A DNA stretch of 64,000 nt. It comes from Prosapia bicincta. Its lineage: Eukaryota; Arthropoda; Insecta; Hemiptera; Cercopidae. The stretch covers positions 77,073,271 to 77,137,270 of the forward strand of contig JBAIZL010000001.1 of the NCBI GenBank assembly GCA_036971475.1, given 5' to 3'. A program made the translations under genes and the position numbers. This document shows, one piece after another, positions 59,236 to 64,000 of this stretch; position 1 is the first letter of the stretch; every line of letters begins with the position of its first letter. The notes below the pieces were generated by a model. That model ran no database searches. It was not told the DNA's origin and saw nothing but the letters and a program-made list of their open reading frames with translations.

Positions 59236-60409
59236 AGGGCAGTTTACACGCTACGTCTTATTGCACATTTTGTTGGGCATTCAAAACATATGACAAAACA
59301 CATGTTTTGTTGAGTGTATACACACTATGTTTCCCTTCCACTTTCTACCTCAGTTTCAATCCAAACTCTTGATTTGTGTGAAGTTTGTTTAGTGAATCTT
59401 TTTTTTTAACTATGCAGGAAACACAATTGCTTTATTTTATTTTTCAAATATAAGAAGTTGTTGTTTACAATGACAAGGGATGAAGAGGGAAAAGACAACA
59501 TGCCCAAGGGAGTAGCTCCTGAAAACAGTCAGTATTCTAACGTCTCGTAACTGAAAGAACTGTAGGGTTAACCTGATAAAAACCTGGCGTAATTATTTGC
59601 GAATGACTTAGGCTATTGTCAATTGCTACAATTGGTAACACCATACATAATGAAACCTCTTGTTCATGCTCTGACCTGAATGAGAAAAGTCATTACAAAA
59701 CATGAAAGACTCTTAGATATCCTTCAACAGGGCGTTGCCTCAAGGAGTTCACAACCATGATATCCAAACCAGTGCTGGGTCAAATAATTTCTGTGATACC
59801 ATCTACTTAGTTTTAAAGAAGTATCTGTGGCATTCGTGGCACATCAAAATCAAAGATAGTTTGTATACATCTTCTTCTCCAGTTCCAGAGTAGTTTCTGA
59901 TGCCCTCACTTTTTCTAACTCTTTTTTGAAAACCTATCTTAACGATTTTTTTGTAACTATTATTATTTGCCATGGTGTCTATTTCTTTGAAATTGTTGAT
60001 AAGTTTCTCATATGCAACGTTTTTTTTATTACAATCAATATAGTCTTTATTTTTCACTTGCCACAAACACGGAAAACTTAATACATATCAATGAATTCCC
60101 TGAGAAAATCGCAGGTGCATTGCCGCAAATCTGACATTATTAGGTTTTGTGAGGAAAAGGAAGCCAACTGGAGTGGACCAAGATCGGACGTCTTGTCTGA
60201 ACATGAGTCTACAAGCTTTGTTTTGTGCTATCAATTCCCGCAAAATGATGCTTCTCCCATCAGTTCTTCAATCTGACCTTGGATTTAATTTTGATTCGAC
60301 AAGATATATGTTTTGCTGTTTACATGGCACGTTTTATTGGATAGGATTGAGGTACCCAAAACATCCCTCAAAACATACAATAAGACATAACATACAATAA
60401 AACCAGCCT
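59236..60409 (-). mobile_element. PIF/Harbinger-type transposon derivative
   Basis: TAA at both flanks (59233-59235 and 60410-60412), the TWA target typical of PIF/Harbinger. The left end AGGGCAGTTTACACGCTACG and the right end reversed AGGCTGGTTTTATTGTATG align, and both continue into GTCTTATTG. The interior carries a MADF-domain relic, the DNA-binding partner encoded by many animal Harbingers. The transposase itself is absent. Confidence 0.7.
59803..60123 (-). pseudogene. MADF-domain protein relic of the Harbinger element
   Basis: Minus strand: CDFLREFIDMY, a stop, then WQVKNKDYIDCNKKNVAYEK and LINNFKEIDTMANN, ending GTGEEDVYKL. This follows the MADF pattern (LW.vK.kdY.d...+..Ay..l...., then the K..nLR..f..E..K segment, then SG....d.Y.p.LW). 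The first conserved LW is K-W and the final W segment is replaced. In live elements MADF/Myb proteins bind the transposon ends and assist the transposase. Broken frame, so non-functional. Confidence 0.65.
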
Positions 60410-60412
60410 TAA

Positions 60413-62678
60413 GTCTAAATAAAGTGTAAATACATAAAATTAATTGGAAGGGAGAGTAAATAAAAATTCACAATTTTTCATTAAATTAGAAGAGAATGTG
60501 TTTTATTAAAATAAATTTGTCGAGTTCAAAACATAACGCTGAGAGTGGAAATAAAACTTGAGATTGAGAAATCACAAAGATAATTTAACTAATAATGTAA
60601 ACACTTTTTTTAAATTTATTTTTCACTCAATACCCAATATTTTTCAATATGAAATATAACACATTTATCACAGATACAAAGTAGAGTTAACCAAATAGAC
60701 CCCAAAAGATATTTAGTACAGTGATTACACTCTTCACAAATTTTTGTTACATAAATCCAGGTGTCTGAGAGATGTTGTTCATGGAAAAATAAGAGATATA
60801 GATAATGAAATTGAATGTTTCAAGAAAAGGATAATATGAATGTCTCAAGAATGGATTTAAAATAAAGAGGAGAGACAGTAGCATACCTCCCAAATTTAGA
60901 GCGGATTTACTATCTCAGTAGTGTCTACACCAAGACATAGGCCTAAGGTAAGATTAGTAAATGACTTACATAACAGTAAAATACTTGAAAGAGTACTGAC
61001 ATGTACGAACAAACTAAACAAAATGACAAGATAAGTGTAAGAAAAAAATTGTTAAATTTAGGAAAAGGGTTAAAATTCTAGTTTATGGTAAAAATATGGG
61101 TGCTTAAAAACAGTAGGCAAGAAAAATCCTACAACATATGACAACAGCAACTCCTGTAGAAAAGCCCAAGAAGGTGTTGAGTGTGTGTGTGTGTGTATGT
61201 TTTATCATTTGTAGTAAAATAATTATGAATAATCTGCTAAAAAAATTTTTACAATTATTTTCACACTGTTAAAAGATTTGAATAGACCAATGGACATTTT
61301 TTTTTAATAAGGAAAATGATAATGATTTTTTTTAGACATTTTAAAATTACAAATAGTTTTTTTTTAACAGAAGGTATTTATAATAATAACCATAAATAAA
61401 TAAAGTTATTTTGTGGTTATTGGGTTTGTTATTTAAAATATTAGAAGGTATTTGGTAAATTTTTTGAGGTTTTTGAAAATAAAACAATTATTTACCTTAT
61501 GAAGCATCTTTACAGTCTATATAGAATTACTTTTTTATGTTCAGTGTATGTCTATAAAACAAATATTAAGTATGTCAAAAATATCACGACACCATTATCA
61601 CCAACATGATATTTATAATTTGACCAACATTACCTTCCTTGAATACCATATGGTCTCTCTTTCCTAGCCATCTTAAATTTATAGAGGTAGATATTATTAA
61701 ATGGAAAAATGTACCGTAATTGGTTCAGGGGTCAAGTGATGAAAACGCTCGGAGAAAAAAATGTACTCCAAGATGATTAGTAAAAAATGTTATGTTAAAA
61801 AAAAAGTTGCCAACAACAATTTTTGGAAGTAAGAAGTATTGAAATACATATCAGTACTGGTATTAGAAACAATAATTGAATCTACATTGGTAATATGGGA
61901 TCATCTCCATTTCAGTTGTGACTGACCGATGGCAGTGAGCTTGTTAATAGCACAACTGATGGCTAACATGGGTGGCTTGAGTTGCAAACAGGTGCTGACT
62001 ACTGATATCATACAGTACCGTCAATCTTGCTCTACAGCTCCAAAATATGAACCAATGTTATGAAGATACATACGAATCAAATACAACTGTCTTCAGTTCA
62101 AAAATTTTGGACATAGAGAGTTCACTTTTATACTGACAATGTTGACGGTGGTAGAATGGGTCATTACTAATAGATCTTCAATTCGAGCAAGAAACTTAAT
62201 ATACACTCTCAGTTAAAATATATTTAGAAAAGAAACAGCAAACAAGCCCAGAGTCAATACGACATAATGACAGCACCAAAGGAACATTGAACCAACAGGA
62301 AGATGGAAGAGTTGTTTAAAATGGTTGTAGAATAGACAAACTGTAGTCACAGGAAAGTAAATTTGGACGTTACACAATTCCTGGTGGAGCGTCAATACTT
62401 TAGTCAGTTTTTGTTCAGGTAAATTCCAAGAGCTGTCAAACTTACAGGGATAATAATGATGTAAGACATAGTTTTTATGAGTCTGAAGGCTTGTTATATC
62501 AGAGGAGTCAGATGATGGCATAGTTTATATTTTCATCTAGTTGTGGGAACAATGCTAAAATCAAAAGCAAAATCGATCATAATTTTAAAGTACAACGAAT
62601 CTGTCCTATGCTACAAAAAAATAGAAAGATTGACACCATAATAAAGTATGAATCCTAGAGGAGACTCACCACACATTA
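60413..62678. other. no gene recognised
   Basis: AT-rich; a short (TG)n lies at 61180-61197. The minus frame 62213-62521 (102 codons) has no recognised family. Confidence 0.4.
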
Positions 62679-63137
62679 TTCTAACATGAATATGATGCAC
62701 AATTCTTGTTTTAATTTCTCTACTTAACATTCAAATACTAACAAATTAACAACAATTTATATTCTTCAAGGAAAAACTTCAGCTAACTCACTACCTTTCC
62801 TTCTTGATTGATTTAAATCAATAATTATTTAAATAATCCATTACACTGAAACTTAAATCAATACGCACTGATACGAAATCTAGGATTGTTAATTAACAAA
62901 TATCAGGGTCTACTTGAATCATTGCCTTAACCATACATACTTCTAACATGAAAATAATGCACAATTCTTGTTCTAATTTCTCTATCTAACATTCAAATCC
63001 TAACAAATTAACAAAAATTTATATTCTTCAAGAAAAAATTTTAGTTAACCCACTACCTCTCCCTCTCGATTGATTTAAATTAATAATTATTTTAATAGTC
63101 TATTACACTGAAACTTAGATTAATCCGCACTGATAGG
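62679..63137. repeat. direct duplication of a 198-bp segment
   Basis: 62679-62876 and 62941-63137 share most bases (TTCTAACATGAA, TGCACAATTCTTGTT, TTACACTGAAACTTA), with a period of about 262 bp. Confidence 0.85.
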
Positions 63138-64000
63138 CCAAAGGACCTAACAGACAAGTTAATAAAGGAATGACAGAAATATCTTGCGAATACTAACAAA
63201 TAATAAGAATCAGTACATTTTAATTCAGTATGAACAAGAATTAAACCATTTATAATATAAAAACAATATATATTAAACAGCTAAAAAAGATATACAACCA
63301 AAAACAATACATATGTATGTATTAACTTTAGAGCGTATTGTGTTTAAATATAGTTGGTCATATCTTTTGAGTAAGAGCTCTCAATGTGGCGATTTGTTTT
63401 GTGAAGTAGTAACTTACGTTTCGAACCTCTCAAAGCATATAGACATACTTTGTTTGTTTCGCACACTGGGTGACTGAGAATTCATTTTTTGTAATGAACT
63501 GACTAAACCGTTTATGTTATCAGCAGAGTCTCATATATATATATATATATTTTTTTTTATAGTACTATTGGTTAACAGAAACAGAATGTTAGTTGAAGTT
63601 TACTGTAAATTTCTTTGAGTTCCACTTTTATTTTGATCTAATGTTATTTGGAGTGTGATCTGTGTTTCCTCTTTCTCCTAAGCCATACCCCTTTCCTAAT
63701 TGGTTTATTAGCTAATCTACATACTTCAAACATTCTAAATTTTCTTTCAGGTGTAACTTGGTAATGCTTGAGCGATCTAGCGGCACAAGTTAATTTGTCG
63801 CAGAAACTGGATTATGATGTGCTAACAAAAATTATTGCTTGAACAGGAGGAACAAATTGCAGTGCTCATCTGAAGCATGGTGATGATTACACACTAACAA
63901 GGGACAGACTAAAATTTCACAAAAAATGATGGAGTTTCTTTCAACATCTCTTGCAGAACAAAAACAATTTTCAAAATCCAAAATATATTTCTGGCTTATG
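63138..64000. other. no gene recognised
   Basis: AT-rich, with (TA)9 at 63533-63550 followed by a T-run. Confidence 0.4.

Overview
The window looks like arthropod nuclear DNA, most likely from an insect with a large, AT-rich genome. It is eukaryotic because it holds one spliced exon with AG/GT borders, very long non-coding stretches, TA and TG microsatellites, and many eukaryotic transposons. The only host coding sequence I could recognise is a 148-bp exon on the minus strand (33108-33255). It encodes the second half of a PAS-B domain most like HIF-1alpha/Similar. Much of the window is therefore probably intron of that gene, although no second exon was found by eye.

The rest is mobile and repetitive DNA. 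From 1 to 10.3 kb there is a pogo/Tigger relic, a Penelope-like element (PLE) relic, and a compositionally distinct 4.5-8.8 kb block. That block holds a 70-72 bp minisatellite and a foldback structure whose arms carry 94/88-bp minisatellite arrays around a 647-bp core. At 10318-16306 lies a BEL/Pao LTR retrotransposon with apparently identical 860-bp LTRs and an AATAG target duplication. Its gag-protease and integrase frames are open, but reverse transcriptase and RNase H are missing. It sits inside an older foldback repeat. Further elements are a second pogo-type relic (17.2-18.3 kb), a non-autonomous hAT (27.8-28.6 kb), Tigger-type pieces (35.5 and 39.2 kb), a dead mariner (52.6-53.9 kb) and a PIF/Harbinger derivative with a MADF-domain relic (59.2-60.4 kb).

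The most notable signal is a dispersed set of hammerhead-ribozyme-like motifs, found on both strands at about 0.3, 0.45, 3.7, 19.2, 32.4, 38.9, 41.8, 42.1, 42.4, 47.8, 49.2, 49.35 and 55.9 kb. Each has a CUGANGA-like box, a short stem-loop, GAAA, and then usually a self-complementary 6-8 nt helix III that begins with A and ends with U. At 3.7, 47.8 and 55.9 kb the motif lies just downstream of a PLE GIY-YIG endonuclease relic, as expected of PLE terminal repeats. All these motifs have one extra nucleotide between the CUGANGA box and stem II. The near-palindromic helix III suggests that active forms would be dimers. Several copies lie in long inverted repeats or within (TA)n tracts.

All calls come from reading the sequence; no alignment, folding program or database search was run.
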